The notes under the pieces were generated by a model. It ran no database searches. It had not been told where the DNA came from and worked only from the letters and a program-made list of their open reading frames with translations. A DNA stretch of 64,000 nt from Diplonema japonicum (Eukaryota > Euglenozoa > Diplonemea > Diplonemida > Diplonemidae): positions 248,001 to 312,000 of the forward strand of contig OZ025721.1 of the NCBI GenBank assembly GCA_964019335.1, given 5' to 3'. The position numbers were made by a program, and so were the translations under genes. Below are positions 9,090-20,041 of the stretch, piece by piece (position 1 is the first letter of the stretch; each line of letters starts with the position of its first letter).

Positions 9090-11732
9090 ATGTTCCCTGC
9101 TGTTGAGCACAACCGAGGAGGGAGGAAAAAGTTGGCGATGATGAGATCGAGCGCAACGATTATCACGTCAGGATTGGAAAGCAGGCAGAAGAAAGGCCTT
9201 GACGATCTGGCTGGGGGTGGAGAAGGGTTTGAAAACTGGCTCGAAAGCGGGGACATCAGCGTTGAAATGAAAGACTGGGCAAGCGAGTGGTCAGCCGCTT
9301 ACCTTGACACCCTGCAAGACGATCGTGTGTCCTCTGTCACTGCTGCGTGGGAAGTACTTTCTCATGCAAGAACAGTGACCCGACATCTTGGGTCCCCAAA
9401 TCCTGTCCTGACCTCTGTTTGCTGCATGTTGCTTGAATATTTATCCCCGGTAGGCATACCGCCCCAGCTGTACGCCTCGGCTCGAAACCACCTTGTTTCG
9501 TCAGTTTATATTAACAACAATGAAATCCTTGAGATGCTCAAAACCGAGCGAGAGCTCCCCCTGAAGAAACAGACTTATAACTGTTCCTTGAAGTGGTACT
9601 ACCGAAAAGAGCAGCTCGCGAACCTAAAGGGCCTCCGCAGGGAGCCGTTCCGAAATATCTTCAACCCCGAACCGTCGGATTTCTTCCGGAAATACTTGAT
9701 CAGGGTGCCGTGCTTTGAGCAGTATTTCCGGACGGAATACCACTATGAGGATTTCGCAGAGAAGCGGCAAGCTGCACTGCTGTCGTTCAGGAACAAGCTT
9801 CAGATCTTGGACAGAGGTTGCAAAAAATGGCAGAAATTTTTGACCGGGATTTTTTTCAAAGCCTGGCAGCGTGCAGCGGTGAACATCAAACGAAAAGGGA
9901 ACGTGTTACTCCAGAAATATGCCCGAAAAAGGAACCAAAGGATAATGCGAACATATCTGTCTTCGTTGAGGATCCTGTGCATGAAGTTGAAAATGACCAG
10001 GCGGCAAGCAAAGGCGCGGGAAACAATCATGGAGCTGACCGAACTCTGCCACGGAAACGACCAGAAGCTGCATTTAACAGAAGAGCTGAACACAGAGCTT
10101 CAAGCGAAGGTTTCCCGTTCCGTGTCGGATTTCAACGACACAACGACTGAGAAGACACAGGAAATCGGCAGACTTGAAACGCTCATGTGCGAAAACTCTC
10201 GTTGGGAATCGACCATACAACGGTATATTTCCCGACTGGGCTCGCTTCCGTCTGACCTCTATTCTTCCGACAACGTACGAGACGGCCGGCATCAAGCTGA
10301 AACCACATTGCTCCCATGGGTGGCATCAGTCACACTTGGCAGGACCCCAAAGGATTTCTCCTCAGACTGGAGGGATGGGTCGATGTTTCTGGAACTTCTC
10401 AGTGCATTGGTGCAGCAACAGGTTCAGTTCCCGGACGACGAGGTTAAAGCTGTTGAGCTTGCTGGGGAGATGCTACGCGGGCTCTCCATCGACGTCTCGC
10501 CAAGGTTCATCCACGAAGGCAAGTCAGACATCATCGTCTGCGTTCTGTACAGATTGTGGTGCAGATTTTTTTCGCTGCCAAGGTTCACATTCAAATCAAA
10601 GGCGTCCGTGAAGTCTCCTCGAAAGAGGGAGTTTCCCGAAATTGAAGAAGAGCTGCAATATTACTACACCAGAGTCAAGACATGTCTGGTATCAAAGGAT
10701 GTTTTATCAGGGTACTGCACTGAGCTGTTGATCCGCCGTTCACATGGGACCCCCGGAGAGGTGCTCACTACGAAGGAAATCGATGCGATATCCACGACGA
10801 CAGGGAGTTTTTGCAGCTTCGGGTACGACAGCCTCGTGCCGTGGCCGTGCAGCGAAACCGATCTTCCTCTCAACGAGTTCTACACGGTGCAAAGCGTCAT
10901 CAAGAAATACTACAGCGAACTGGGTAAGATCTTCAGGGAATATTCTACAAAGCTGCCCACGTACTTGATGGGCTACGGGAAATACATGAGGTTTTTGATG
11001 GATTGCAAGCTCATAACGAACCAGTTCCGGAAGCAGCACGCCGCGAAGCTGTTTGCGAGGATCTCACACCATGCTCAAGACGGCACAGGGGGCGACGAAG
11101 TTATCACAAGTGAAATGAGGTTCACGGGGACCGAGTTCGTGCGGATGTTGATACATATTTCAGTCGGCAAGACGAAGGATGAGAAGAAGCTTCGGGGTAA
11201 ACGGATTTCCACCGTCCTCGATAACCTTATTGTCCACGATGTACTCCCACAGGCGGGGCTGGTGAAGGTGAACGATTTCCGAAAACTGATATGGGACGAC
11301 ACAGTACAGGATGTGTTGTCGGTGTTCCAGAAGGAGCTGACAACGATTTTCAAGATTTCAACCTGTCGCGATGCAGAAGCCCAGCAAGCTGCGAAGAAAA
11401 ACAGGAAACAACCGACTACCATGGACCCGAACACTCTCTCCCCAGAGGAATGGCGTCTCCTCCTCACCTCGTTCTCTCTCCTTGACACCACCTTTACTCC
11501 AAGACAAGCCGACGTAATTTTCCGTCATTTTCAGCAAGATGACTCTGCCAAGGATCCTTGCCTTGTCTACTGTGAGTTTGAAGATGCTATGTGCTGCGTG
11601 GCAATGTATAAGTACCCTAACCCGTACATTACGCTGCCCACCAAGGTCAAATCCTTTCTGACAACATTGAGCTGTCAGCTGCCAGCCTTTGTGGAAGAAG
11701 CTTCTGTCGTGCACAAAAGGAAACAGAAATGA
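9090..11732 (+). CDS. CH-domain-like cytoskeletal protein, paralogue B
   Basis: Predicted 880 aa from ATG 9090, 210 nt after the stop of paralogue A. It has the same order of blocks: an N-terminal helical region with TSVCCMLLEYLS, Sfi1-like tryptophan segments around residues 240-300 (KKWQKFLTGIFFKAWQRA), and a CH-like domain around residues 405-495 (LLPWVASVTLG, DFSSDWRDGSMFLELLSAL). A helical, partly EF-hand-like C-terminal region follows in which I cannot see complete calcium loops. It lacks the long acidic linker of paralogue A. Tandem duplication is the simplest origin; divergence is high, so it is old. Confidence 0.75.
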   Translation: MFPAVEHNRGGRKKLAMMRSSATIITSGLESRQKKGLDDLAGGGEGFENWLESGDISVEMKDWASEWSAAYLDTLQDDRVSSVTAAWEVLSHARTVTRHLGSPNPVLTSVCCMLLEYLSPVGIPPQLYASARNHLVSSVYINNNEILEMLKTERELPLKKQTYNCSLKWYYRKEQLANLKGLRREPFRNIFNPEPSDFFRKYLIRVPCFEQYFRTEYHYEDFAEKRQAALLSFRNKLQILDRGCKKWQKFLTGIFFKAWQRAAVNIKRKGNVLLQKYARKRNQRIMRTYLSSLRILCMKLKMTRRQAKARETIMELTELCHGNDQKLHLTEELNTELQAKVSRSVSDFNDTTTEKTQEIGRLETLMCENSRWESTIQRYISRLGSLPSDLYSSDNVRDGRHQAETTLLPWVASVTLGRTPKDFSSDWRDGSMFLELLSALVQQQVQFPDDEVKAVELAGEMLRGLSIDVSPRFIHEGKSDIIVCVLYRLWCRFFSLPRFTFKSKASVKSPRKREFPEIEEELQYYYTRVKTCLVSKDVLSGYCTELLIRRSHGTPGEVLTTKEIDAISTTTGSFCSFGYDSLVPWPCSETDLPLNEFYTVQSVIKKYYSELGKIFREYSTKLPTYLMGYGKYMRFLMDCKLITNQFRKQHAAKLFARISHHAQDGTGGDEVITSEMRFTGTEFVRMLIHISVGKTKDEKKLRGKRISTVLDNLIVHDVLPQAGLVKVNDFRKLIWDDTVQDVLSVFQKELTTIFKISTCRDAEAQQAAKKNRKQPTTMDPNTLSPEEWRLLLTSFSLLDTTFTPRQADVIFRHFQQDDSAKDPCLVYCEFEDAMCCVAMYKYPNPYITLPTKVKSFLTTLSCQLPAFVEEASVVHKRKQK

Positions 11733-12171
11733 GATGCGCCATTGTCCTTTTTCTAAGGGACACAATTTTTACTTTCTAGTACTCGGTTCGATTCCGATCT
11801 TTGATCTCTGCGTTTTCTTTTTAAAACATGCAACGGAAATTGGGTGCCAAACCAGCTTCGGCATTCCCATGTTTTTTTATTTCTCGGCTTAGCCCGTCAT
11901 CCGATCCGGCGGTATCGGTCTCTCTCCACATTTCTGCTTTTGCGTGTGTTGTTTGCTCGTATGGACAAACACCTTTGTCGCCGGACAACCAATAAAAATG
12001 CCAGTTGCCAATAAAAGACCGTGAAAATTTAAAGTTATGGAGGGTGTCTCCATGCACCTGTCTTTGCACGTTTCATGTGTGTCTCAACACTAATCTGGAT
12101 TAGAGAATTGGGGAAAAAAAAAAAGAAAGAAAAAACACTACAGGAACCGAAAGGGGAATAAAAAAAAAAAA

Positions 12172-15100
12172 ATGCAGGATATCGAGGAATCGAGCAAGAA
12201 TGGGTTCAAACCGATCTCGAGCCCAGTCTCCAAGATGCCTGACCACTCTGAAGTCGTGGTGATCGGGTCTGGGTACGGTGGTGGGGTTGCTGCCTCCAGA
12301 CTTGCAAGAGGCGGTAAAGAGGTCTGCCTGCTGGAGAGGGGGAAGGAGATTCTGCCCGGAGACTTCCCGAAGACTCTTGTCGAAGGAGCGGAACAAATGC
12401 AGGTGGACACCAACTGTGGGAAAGTGGGGAACACCACTGGCCTATACAACCTGCACACCGGAAACGGCCAAGACGTCATGGTGGGCTGTGGCCTTGGCGG
12501 GACTTCCCTCATCAACGCCAACGTGTCGCTGAAAGCAACGCCTGACGTCTTCCAGAACGGCAGCTGGCCAGCAGGGCTCCGCGGTGATTCTGACGATGGC
12601 CTCAAGAGAGGTTACGATCGCGCCCATGCGATGCTGAAGCCGAACGAATACCCTGACACATATCCCCCTCTTGCAAAAGCAGAGGCACACCTTAAGAGTG
12701 CTCGTTTCATGGGCCAGGAAGAGAACTACAAGAAGACCCCTATCAATGTGACCTTCGCGACTCCCTCTTCGGGTGTCAACCACGTCGGGGTCCCTCAGGT
12801 CGCATGCAACAACTGTGGCGACTGCTGCTCCGGTTGCAACGTGGGCGCCAAGAACACGACACAGATGAATTACTTGCCAGACGCCTTCAACCACGGCGCC
12901 CTCATCTTCTGCGAAGTGCACGTGGAGTACATTGAGAAGAACCCTGACACCTCAAAAGGGTGGCTCGTGCACTACACCCTAGCCCACACGGGGAGCGACA
13001 AGTTCTCGGCACCAACTATCACCATGTCCGCCGACATCATCGTTGTAGCAGCAGGGACCCTGGGCAGCAACGAGATCATGCTCCGCTCGAAGGAGAAGGG
13101 CCTCACCATGAGCAGCATGCTCGGCAAGCACTTCAGTGGGAACGGCGACGTCCTTGGATTCGGGTACAACTGCGAAGACGAGATCAACGGGATCGGGTAC
13201 GGCTCCCACGACCCCAAGGGGCTGAAGCCCTGTGGGCCATGCATTACCTCTGTCATCGACTCGCGTGTGCCGGGGGGGGACAACATGGTTCTCGAAGAAG
13301 GAAACATCCCCGGGCCCATTGGAATGATGATGGCTCCCACATTTGCCATCGCGAGCAAATTGCACGGCATAAACACCGTCGGTGGGATACGTGACTTCGC
13401 TCAGAAGTGGAGCCGGCAGAACCTGGCGATGCCGCCCTATCACGGTTCCATGAACCACACGCAGACATACCTCGTGATGAGCCACGACGACGGTGAGGGC
13501 GTGCTGAGCATGGAGGACAACCGTCTGCAGATCAACTACCCAAAGGTAGGGGAGCAGCAGAACTTCGTACAGGGCAAAGAGAACATGAGGAAGGCAACGG
13601 AGGGTTTGAAGGGGACCTTCGTGAACGACCCCTTGATGTTCAAGAACGACGTGATCTCGGTGCACCCCTTGGGCGGCTGCTGCATGTCCGACGATGCGTC
13701 GAAAGGTGTTGTCGACCACAAGGGAAGGGTCTTCTCGGGCACGAACGGCCAGGATGTGCACGAGGGGTTGTATGTGTGCGATGGCTCAGTCATCCCCACA
13801 TCACTTGCTGTGAACCCTCTGCTCACGATCACCGCCGTCGCTGAGCGTACCATGGAGCTGATGGCTAAGGACTACAAGTTCACGATTCCCTACGACCTGC
13901 CGTCTGCCACCATGCGCCCGCACTACACCCCAAAGCTGGGAGTTGAGTTCACTGAGACGATGAAGGGGAGGCTGCTGGCGTTGACCGACAAAAACACGAC
14001 AGCCGAGGCATTCGAGGAGGCAGAGAAGGAAGACACTGACCCTGTCGAGTTCACACTCACCATCAGAAGCGAAGACCTCGATGAGATGCTGACGTCCCCC
14101 GCCCACTGTGCCTCTATCATCGGAACAGTGACGTGCCATGCCATCGATTCCGAGCCTCTCACCGTCGTGCAAGGTGTCTTCAAGCTCTTTGTCGAGGATC
14201 CTTCGCAGCCCAACACCAAACTCATGGTCTACTCCATGCCCATGTACAGCATGTCCGGGAAGGCATACTACTTCTATGGGTACAAAGTGGTGAAGGACAA
14301 CCCCAACCCGCTGAAAATTTGGCACGACACATCGACCCTCTACGTCAGCGTCCATGCTGGTGCCTCCTCCGAAGGTGACACCCTCTTCAAGGGTGTAATG
14401 CACATCGAGAAGATGGACTTCGTGAAGCAGCTGACCACGATGAAAGCAATAAACTCCAAGAGCAAGTTTGAAAGCCTCAACGCCCTCGCTAGGTTCGGTG
14501 CCCACTTCGCAGGTGTTCTGTGGGACAGCTACGGTGGTGTGCTGGTCAGGTCGCAACTGCACAACCCGAACGCACCGGACAGGGAAATGAGGAATCTTAA
14601 GGTGTGCAAACCGCAGTTCTACCACTTCGACACGGAGGACCAGGTAACACTGCGCCTCACCCGCTACCAGGGCGGGAAGAAGGGCCCGGTGATGCTGGTG
14701 CACGGGCTGGGGGTGAGCTCCAAGATCTTCTCAACAGACCTTATCGACAAGAACATGCTGGAGTACCTCTACGAGAACCAGTACGACGTGTGGCTGATAG
14801 ACTTCAGGGTGAGCATCCTACTGCCCGCCTCGGAAAAACAGTCAACTGGCGACCAAGTGGCTAAGTACGACTACCCTGCAGCAGTGAAAGTGATACAAAA
14901 AGAAACCGGAGCGGAATCGATCCAAGCAGTCGTGCACTGCTGGGGCGCGTCGACATTCTTCATGTCGATGCTGTCCGGACTGAAGGGGATCAGGTCCATC
15001 GTGTGCTCGCAAATCGCGACGCAAATCGCCACAACATACACAACACTCCTGAAGAGCAAGCTACAGATGCCAAGATTGTTCGAAGCCGCGGGTGTGGAGT

Positions 15101-15624
15101 CTATGAACGTTTATGTAGACAGCACTGAAGGTGTTTTAGGCCGTGTTGCTGACAAAGGTCTGTCTGTGTACTCCATGTTTGAAGCGCAAGGGCAGTGCAA
15201 CAGCAGCGTGTGCCACCGTGTTACGTACACCTATGCCTCTTTGTACAATCATGAGAAGCTGAATCAACTTCTGCATGAAAACCTGCACGAGCTGTTTGCG
15301 GATGCGAATATTACGGCTTTTGAGCATCTTTCTATGTTGGTCCGCAAGGGCCACCTCGTCAGTGCTGGTGGGGAGGATAAATATATGATGGGTCTTCACC
15401 ACCTCGAGCATGTTCCCATCCTCTTCATCAGCGGTGAGGAGAACCAATGCTTCCTGCCAGAGTCCACCAAAAAGACGTATGACAGTTTGTGTGCAGCATA
15501 CAATCCGGGTTTGTACTCACGCAAAGTTATTCCTGGTTATGGTCACATTGATTGCATTTTTGGTAGGGATGCCGCTACTGATGTATTCCCTTATATTGTG
15601 GAGCATCTAGACAAGACTGCTTAG
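12172..15624 (+). CDS. GMC oxidoreductase (cholesterol-oxidase-like) fused to alpha/beta-hydrolase
   Basis: Predicted 1150 aa, no intron needed. The N-terminal half is an FAD-dependent GMC-type enzyme: dinucleotide motif VIGSGYGGGVAASRLA near residue 30, VGCGLGGTSLINANV near 105, a Cys-rich stretch CNNCGDCCSGCNVG near 215-225 (reminiscent of a ferredoxin-type cluster but not proven), and the C-terminal signatures HPLGGCCMSDD and GSVIPTSLAVNPLLTI near 500-555. The C-terminal part (about 840-1150) is an alpha/beta-hydrolase with MLVHGLGVSS, nucleophile elbow VHCWGAS (Cys rather than Ser) and a late GYGHIDCIFG catalytic His. Sterol or other lipid-alcohol oxidation coupled to hydrolysis is plausible. 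The fusion recalls bacterial proteins, so lateral acquisition is possible. Confidence 0.87.
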   Translation: MQDIEESSKNGFKPISSPVSKMPDHSEVVVIGSGYGGGVAASRLARGGKEVCLLERGKEILPGDFPKTLVEGAEQMQVDTNCGKVGNTTGLYNLHTGNGQDVMVGCGLGGTSLINANVSLKATPDVFQNGSWPAGLRGDSDDGLKRGYDRAHAMLKPNEYPDTYPPLAKAEAHLKSARFMGQEENYKKTPINVTFATPSSGVNHVGVPQVACNNCGDCCSGCNVGAKNTTQMNYLPDAFNHGALIFCEVHVEYIEKNPDTSKGWLVHYTLAHTGSDKFSAPTITMSADIIVVAAGTLGSNEIMLRSKEKGLTMSSMLGKHFSGNGDVLGFGYNCEDEINGIGYGSHDPKGLKPCGPCITSVIDSRVPGGDNMVLEEGNIPGPIGMMMAPTFAIASKLHGINTVGGIRDFAQKWSRQNLAMPPYHGSMNHTQTYLVMSHDDGEGVLSMEDNRLQINYPKVGEQQNFVQGKENMRKATEGLKGTFVNDPLMFKNDVISVHPLGGCCMSDDASKGVVDHKGRVFSGTNGQDVHEGLYVCDGSVIPTSLAVNPLLTITAVAERTMELMAKDYKFTIPYDLPSATMRPHYTPKLGVEFTETMKGRLLALTDKNTTAEAFEEAEKEDTDPVEFTLTIRSEDLDEMLTSPAHCASIIGTVTCHAIDSEPLTVVQGVFKLFVEDPSQPNTKLMVYSMPMYSMSGKAYYFYGYKVVKDNPNPLKIWHDTSTLYVSVHAGASSEGDTLFKGVMHIEKMDFVKQLTTMKAINSKSKFESLNALARFGAHFAGVLWDSYGGVLVRSQLHNPNAPDREMRNLKVCKPQFYHFDTEDQVTLRLTRYQGGKKGPVMLVHGLGVSSKIFSTDLIDKNMLEYLYENQYDVWLIDFRVSILLPASEKQSTGDQVAKYDYPAAVKVIQKETGAESIQAVVHCWGASTFFMSMLSGLKGIRSIVCSQIATQIATTYTTLLKSKLQMPRLFEAAGVESMNVYVDSTEGVLGRVADKGLSVYSMFEAQGQCNSSVCHRVTYTYASLYNHEKLNQLLHENLHELFADANITAFEHLSMLVRKGHLVSAGGEDKYMMGLHHLEHVPILFISGEENQCFLPESTKKTYDSLCAAYNPGLYSRKVIPGYGHIDCIFGRDAATDVFPYIVEHLDKTA

Positions 15625-16571
15625 GTTTTCTCTCTCTCTTTATGTTGAAAGCGAACGATATCTGTATAACAATACTTGGTTCTGTAACCCCCCTTCCTTT
15701 CTCTCCTCGGGGGGGAGGCTGACCTTTTAGTTATTTCATATTTCTTTCTTTTTTTTTTTTTTTAAGGCGGTTATCGCTCGCTTTTTCTCTCTCATTTCTT
15801 TTTTTTTTTTTTTTTTATATTATTTCTCCCCCCTTTCCCCCCGTTTCCAGGCTCTTTTTTTTCTTTTTTAAATTTGTATCCCTCTCTCAGTAAGCATTCT
15901 TTACGTCTTTAGCGTGGGCTTCAGACGGTTTACTTAAAAACTTCTTGGAAGAGAAACTTAAGAACAAGGCGATTACACCTTGTTCCTTTCTTTCTTTTTT
16001 TAGGCGATCCTGTCACATACTGCAGGTTCCCTTCAAAGATATCTTTTTTTTTTTTTTTTCCTTTTTTTCCCTCTTTTTTTCTTGTACCAAATATTCATTT
16101 TTAGAAGAAAAAAAAAAGACTTTGTAATTATATGTGCCGAGCAAATCAAAATTCGCAGCATTTTCAACATATTTTTTGCTCGTGCGAACGACAAAGACAT
16201 ATAGATACAAAGGATTAATTTTTTTTCCCCCTCCAGTTGGAGGACGAAAGAAAGAGAAGAAAATCTCGTAAAATAATTTAATTCTTACTCTTTTTTTCTT
16301 TTCTTTTTTCTTTTTTTTTTTTTTTTTTTTTTTGCTCTTTTTCTTTTGCTCTTTTTTCCCCCTCGCCTTTCACTTCTCTTTCTTTTCTTTTTTTTCCGTT
16401 TCTTTTTTTTTTTTTTTCTCCTAGAATACGAAAAAAAGAAAAATAAAACGCTCCCCCCAGATCTCGCCCCGTTGATTCCTTTTACTGCCGCTCTCTTTTT
16501 CCATTTTCTCTGTTTCTATTCTTCCCACAACACACACAAACACACACAGGTTTTTTTCTTCTTCTGTTCAA
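15625..16571. other. Intergenic spacer with pyrimidine tracts and a dispersed short repeat
   Basis: The spacer carries T runs (near 15751-15764, 15799-15816, 16042-16059, 16311-16333). A block of about 45 nt at 16006-16045 contains GATCCTGTCACATACTGCAG followed by a T run, and closely matches 4889-4930, so it is a dispersed repeat. The last 60 nt before the next ATG are pyrimidine-rich with several CAG sites that could accept a spliced leader. No gene seen. Confidence 0.6.
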
Positions 16572-18290
16572 ATGATTCCAACGATTCAATCAGTACTCAT
16601 AATACTGGCGGGTCTGGCAAGCACAGCGTCAGCAGGTGCTGTGCTGGACCATGTCAGCTCCGTGTCTTTGGGACAGTCACACAGGAGCTTTGATGTCATA
16701 AAAGAAGGGAACTACGTTTACGTGTTGGACATCTCCCGCACAGTCCACATCTTCGACGTCGCCGACCTGCAGAACCCTGTCCTTGCCAATTTGTGGACCA
16801 TCGGGGGGGCCAACACCGAACCAGTCGTGGGCATGATGATCGATGGCGGGATGATGTACCTCGCCTTCCGTTCGAAGGTCGCCTCGTACTCTCTTGCGAA
16901 CCCGACGAACCCTACCCTGGTCAGCAGTGTGAACCACCCAGGGGGGCTCCTCAACAAGGCCCCTGGGGCGTACGCCCAGTCTCAGGGACACATCTTCGTC
17001 ATTGCCTTCGCTGGGGGGCAACGCAAGGTTTTCTCCTTCTCCAAGGGACCCACCCTTGCCTATGCCGGGCAGGTCAGCATCGGCCCTTACTGGTTCAACA
17101 TCCATCTTCTCCACCACAACGGTCTGCTGTACGCCATGACTCGTTACGACACGATCCATGTTGTCGATGTGTCGGACCCCACGAACCCCACGCTGAGCCT
17201 CTCCTTCCCCACCTTCACGAACGGTCAGCTCATCAACTGCAAAGGTGTCTACCACAATGGGTACTTGTACTACGTGGTCGGCGACTGGCAGAACTCGCAG
17301 ATTATGAAGTTCGACGCCGCCACTGGTGTGAGGCAGCCCCTCGTCCTTCCTTCGCCCCTTCGCATGCAGGACCAGACGTCGTGTGGTGATATCCTGTTCC
17401 ACAACTCCAAGATGTACCTGTCCTGCACCTCTCGGGGTATGATCACAGCGGAGGAGACCACCCCCAACACCATCACGATCCTTGACTACGAGACCACCAG
17501 CAGGCCGTGGAGGACAATTTATGAGAACGGGCACTTCTATGTCGGCGACCTTACAACCTCCCCTCCTGCCACCTTCCACATCTACGAGTGGGCGAACCCC
17601 GTTGTCCCTCCTGTTGCCACCCCCATGCTCCCGCCTGTGGAGCAGAAGATCGTGGAGCTGATTGGGGGAGTCGACCCTGTGGTCGATGAAACAGTGGGGG
17701 TGTCGGCAGAGGTGGGGGCAAACGGGCAGAAGTGGGTCGGGATCCCGGCATGGCTGCAAGGGGCGTCGCATGGGGTGCACATGGGAGCACACGGCAAGGC
17801 GGGGACCATGTCTCTTCGAATGACCTGCCCGTCTGGCAACGACCCGTGCACGTTCCACGTGGTGCTGCACAACTGCCCTCCCTGCAGCACGGGTTTGAAC
17901 GGCGGGCTCCCGAACGGGCTGCTTGCGGAGGGGTTCGAGGCGGGGAGCTGCGGGCCTCGGTACAGCCCGACCTTTGCAGGGGCAGGATCGAGGCTTGCGA
18001 CAGCGACGTTCAAGTTGGAGGTCGGGGCAGGGGCCCAGCCTGTGGACGTCCCCCTCACGAAGGACCTCCTCCACTTTGCGGTGTTCGTGCAGATCGGCGG
18101 GCAGTGCTCCACGAAGCAAGATGCGGCAGCATGCGCCCTCTCCCCTCAACAGTGCAGTTTTGACCCGGTCAAGGGCTGTGTCGATAAGCCCATGTGCCAC
18201 AGAGCAACAGGCCCCAATGCGGCCTCTCCCGTCGATCCAAGCGTCGGGTCTGGTGTCACCTGTCCTTGTTTTGTGGCGCCTTCCTTTTAG
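16572..18290 (+). CDS. Secreted LVIVD-type beta-propeller protein
   Basis: Predicted 572 aa. The N-terminus (MIPTIQSVLIILAGLASTAS, cleavage near AxA at about 20-23) is a typical signal peptide. Residues about 30-340 contain repeated blade motifs of the LVIVD type: YVYVLDISRTVHIFDVADLQNP, then TIHVVDVSDPTNP, and further copies with a D-x-x-NP ending. The C-terminal 230 residues are rich in Gly and paired Cys (CPSGNDPC, NCPPCSTG, CSTKQDAAAC), so probably disulphide-bonded. It is likely exported or lumenal; the ligand is unknown. The locally raised GC content probably reflects codon bias. Confidence 0.8.
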   Translation: MIPTIQSVLIILAGLASTASAGAVLDHVSSVSLGQSHRSFDVIKEGNYVYVLDISRTVHIFDVADLQNPVLANLWTIGGANTEPVVGMMIDGGMMYLAFRSKVASYSLANPTNPTLVSSVNHPGGLLNKAPGAYAQSQGHIFVIAFAGGQRKVFSFSKGPTLAYAGQVSIGPYWFNIHLLHHNGLLYAMTRYDTIHVVDVSDPTNPTLSLSFPTFTNGQLINCKGVYHNGYLYYVVGDWQNSQIMKFDAATGVRQPLVLPSPLRMQDQTSCGDILFHNSKMYLSCTSRGMITAEETTPNTITILDYETTSRPWRTIYENGHFYVGDLTTSPPATFHIYEWANPVVPPVATPMLPPVEQKIVELIGGVDPVVDETVGVSAEVGANGQKWVGIPAWLQGASHGVHMGAHGKAGTMSLRMTCPSGNDPCTFHVVLHNCPPCSTGLNGGLPNGLLAEGFEAGSCGPRYSPTFAGAGSRLATATFKLEVGAGAQPVDVPLTKDLLHFAVFVQIGGQCSTKQDAAACALSPQQCSFDPVKGCVDKPMCHRATGPNAASPVDPSVGSGVTCPCFVAPSF

Positions 18291-19158
18291 ATGTTTCTTC
18301 TTTTTTTTTTCTTCTCTTTACTTAAATAGGTTTCCTCTCTTTTTATTTTTATTTTTTAAAAATACTTTTATCTTTATTATTATTATTATTCCTCGGGACC
18401 GTTAACTTTTGTTCTCCGTACCTTTGAAAAAGAAATTGGTATTATTACTGCGGGAGTGCCCAAGCAATGCTCCCGGCAAAGAAGCTTGTTGTTAGCAACA
18501 CCCTTGTCTTTTCTTTTCTTTTCTCTCTTTGTGTTTTCTATGCTTTTTTTATTTTTTTAGTGAATTTTTTTTTATTTTCCCGCTAGTTCAGTGGAAGTCG
18601 CTTTTATCATTTCATTTCCCCCTTTCATAGAATTCCTTTTCTGAAAGGGGAATAAAGAAAGACGCCTCTGAGATAGATGGTGTTATAAAAGTGAACAAGA
18701 AGAAGAGAAAAAAAGAAGAAAAGAGAAGAGAAAAAAAAAAGTCCCATCTTTTTTTTCTTCTCTTTCTCTCTCCCTCTCTCTTTTTTTTTCCTTCTTTTTT
18801 ACTACGAAACTTACTGAAACTGCGGGTGGGGGAAAAAAAAAATTAACTCTCCTATTTATGAAAACAACTTTTATGCAAAAAAAAAAAAAAAAAAAAAAAA
18901 ACCTCTGGGAAAGCAAGCGAGAGGGGCGAGGGAAATAAAACTTTTCCCCCGTTCCCCTTTTACTCCTCGCCCGTGGACGATTGCATAAAAAAAAAAAAAA
19001 AAAAAAAAGAAAAAACCCCCTCTACTTTTTTTTTTCTTTCTTTCTTGTTCTTCCCCCTTCTTACTCTCGGATATTCTTCTTTCTTTTTCTTTTTTCTTCA
19101 CTATTCTATCAACACAAAGAGGGGGAAGTGGGGAAAAAGAAAATTAGAAAAAAAAGAA
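18291..19158. other. Intergenic spacer, A/T homopolymers
   Basis: Contains T and A runs (18880-18900, 18987-19006) and pyrimidine tracts near 19027-19110 that could serve trans-splicing of the next gene. ORFs reading into this region encode poly-Lys/Phe and are discounted. Confidence 0.6.
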
Positions 19159-19964
19159 ATGGAACGGAAAAGAGCCACCTTGGACAGCGAAGAAGAGAGT
19201 GCAGAAGAAAGCGAACCGACGCCAACACACGAGAGCGCAGCAGAACCGATAAACCAAGACAAGAGGTTTCTCACCATCGCCCTGCCGAAGCTGACCTTGG
19301 ACGAGGTGTGGGAACGAGAGCTGGACGATGTCCTAGGAAGCGGTCAGGGATCACGGATCCATTTCAACAATAGAAGAGGTACAGGCGGCACGATGCACTA
19401 CGCCACTGTGGCTTATGACCAAGAGGGCGTCGCAGGGAAAATCGCAAACAGAAGCGGGGAAATGAGCTACGGGGGGAAAAAAATGGTTCTCGCAACATGC
19501 ACAGATGCAAGCGATCCCACAGAGGTTGAGATTCTGAACCTCGACCTTCCCAAGCACGAGCTTCTCAGGCAGCTCTCCCTCCTCGGCTCCATTGTTGCGC
19601 ACCGTTTCGCCGAACGGCAGCTCAAAGCCACGCTCGTTTACGCCACCCGCTCCGGGGCGTTAAAATCCCTTCAGTTCAACGGGAAGGCTTTCAAAGGCCA
19701 AACAGTGTCCGTTCGCCTTCTCCCTAAACACAACGAGGCTGTGCCGCCAGTAGTAACGACACCACCCACACCACCACCCGTGCGGCCTGCGAAGCGAGCT
19801 GTGCAACGCAGAAAAGTCCCCAAACAGCTCATTTACCAGTACTTAACGGATGATATTAAGGACAAGGTGGTGTCCTTGAGGAAGAACAAGGAGAAGGTGA
19901 TGAGCAACCTGAAAATCATAAAGAGGGAAATAAAGGCGCAAGACATGTTGGGGAGCAAGCAGGT

Positions 19965-19995
<31 letters not shown>

Positions 19996-20001
19996 TTTTT
20001 T

Positions 20002-20041
<40 letters not shown>

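Noticed and set aside
12979-14703. Long minus-strand ORFs opposite the GMC gene, the LVIVD gene and others
   Set aside because: They are shadows of GC-rich codons in well-supported + strand genes and show no family motifs.
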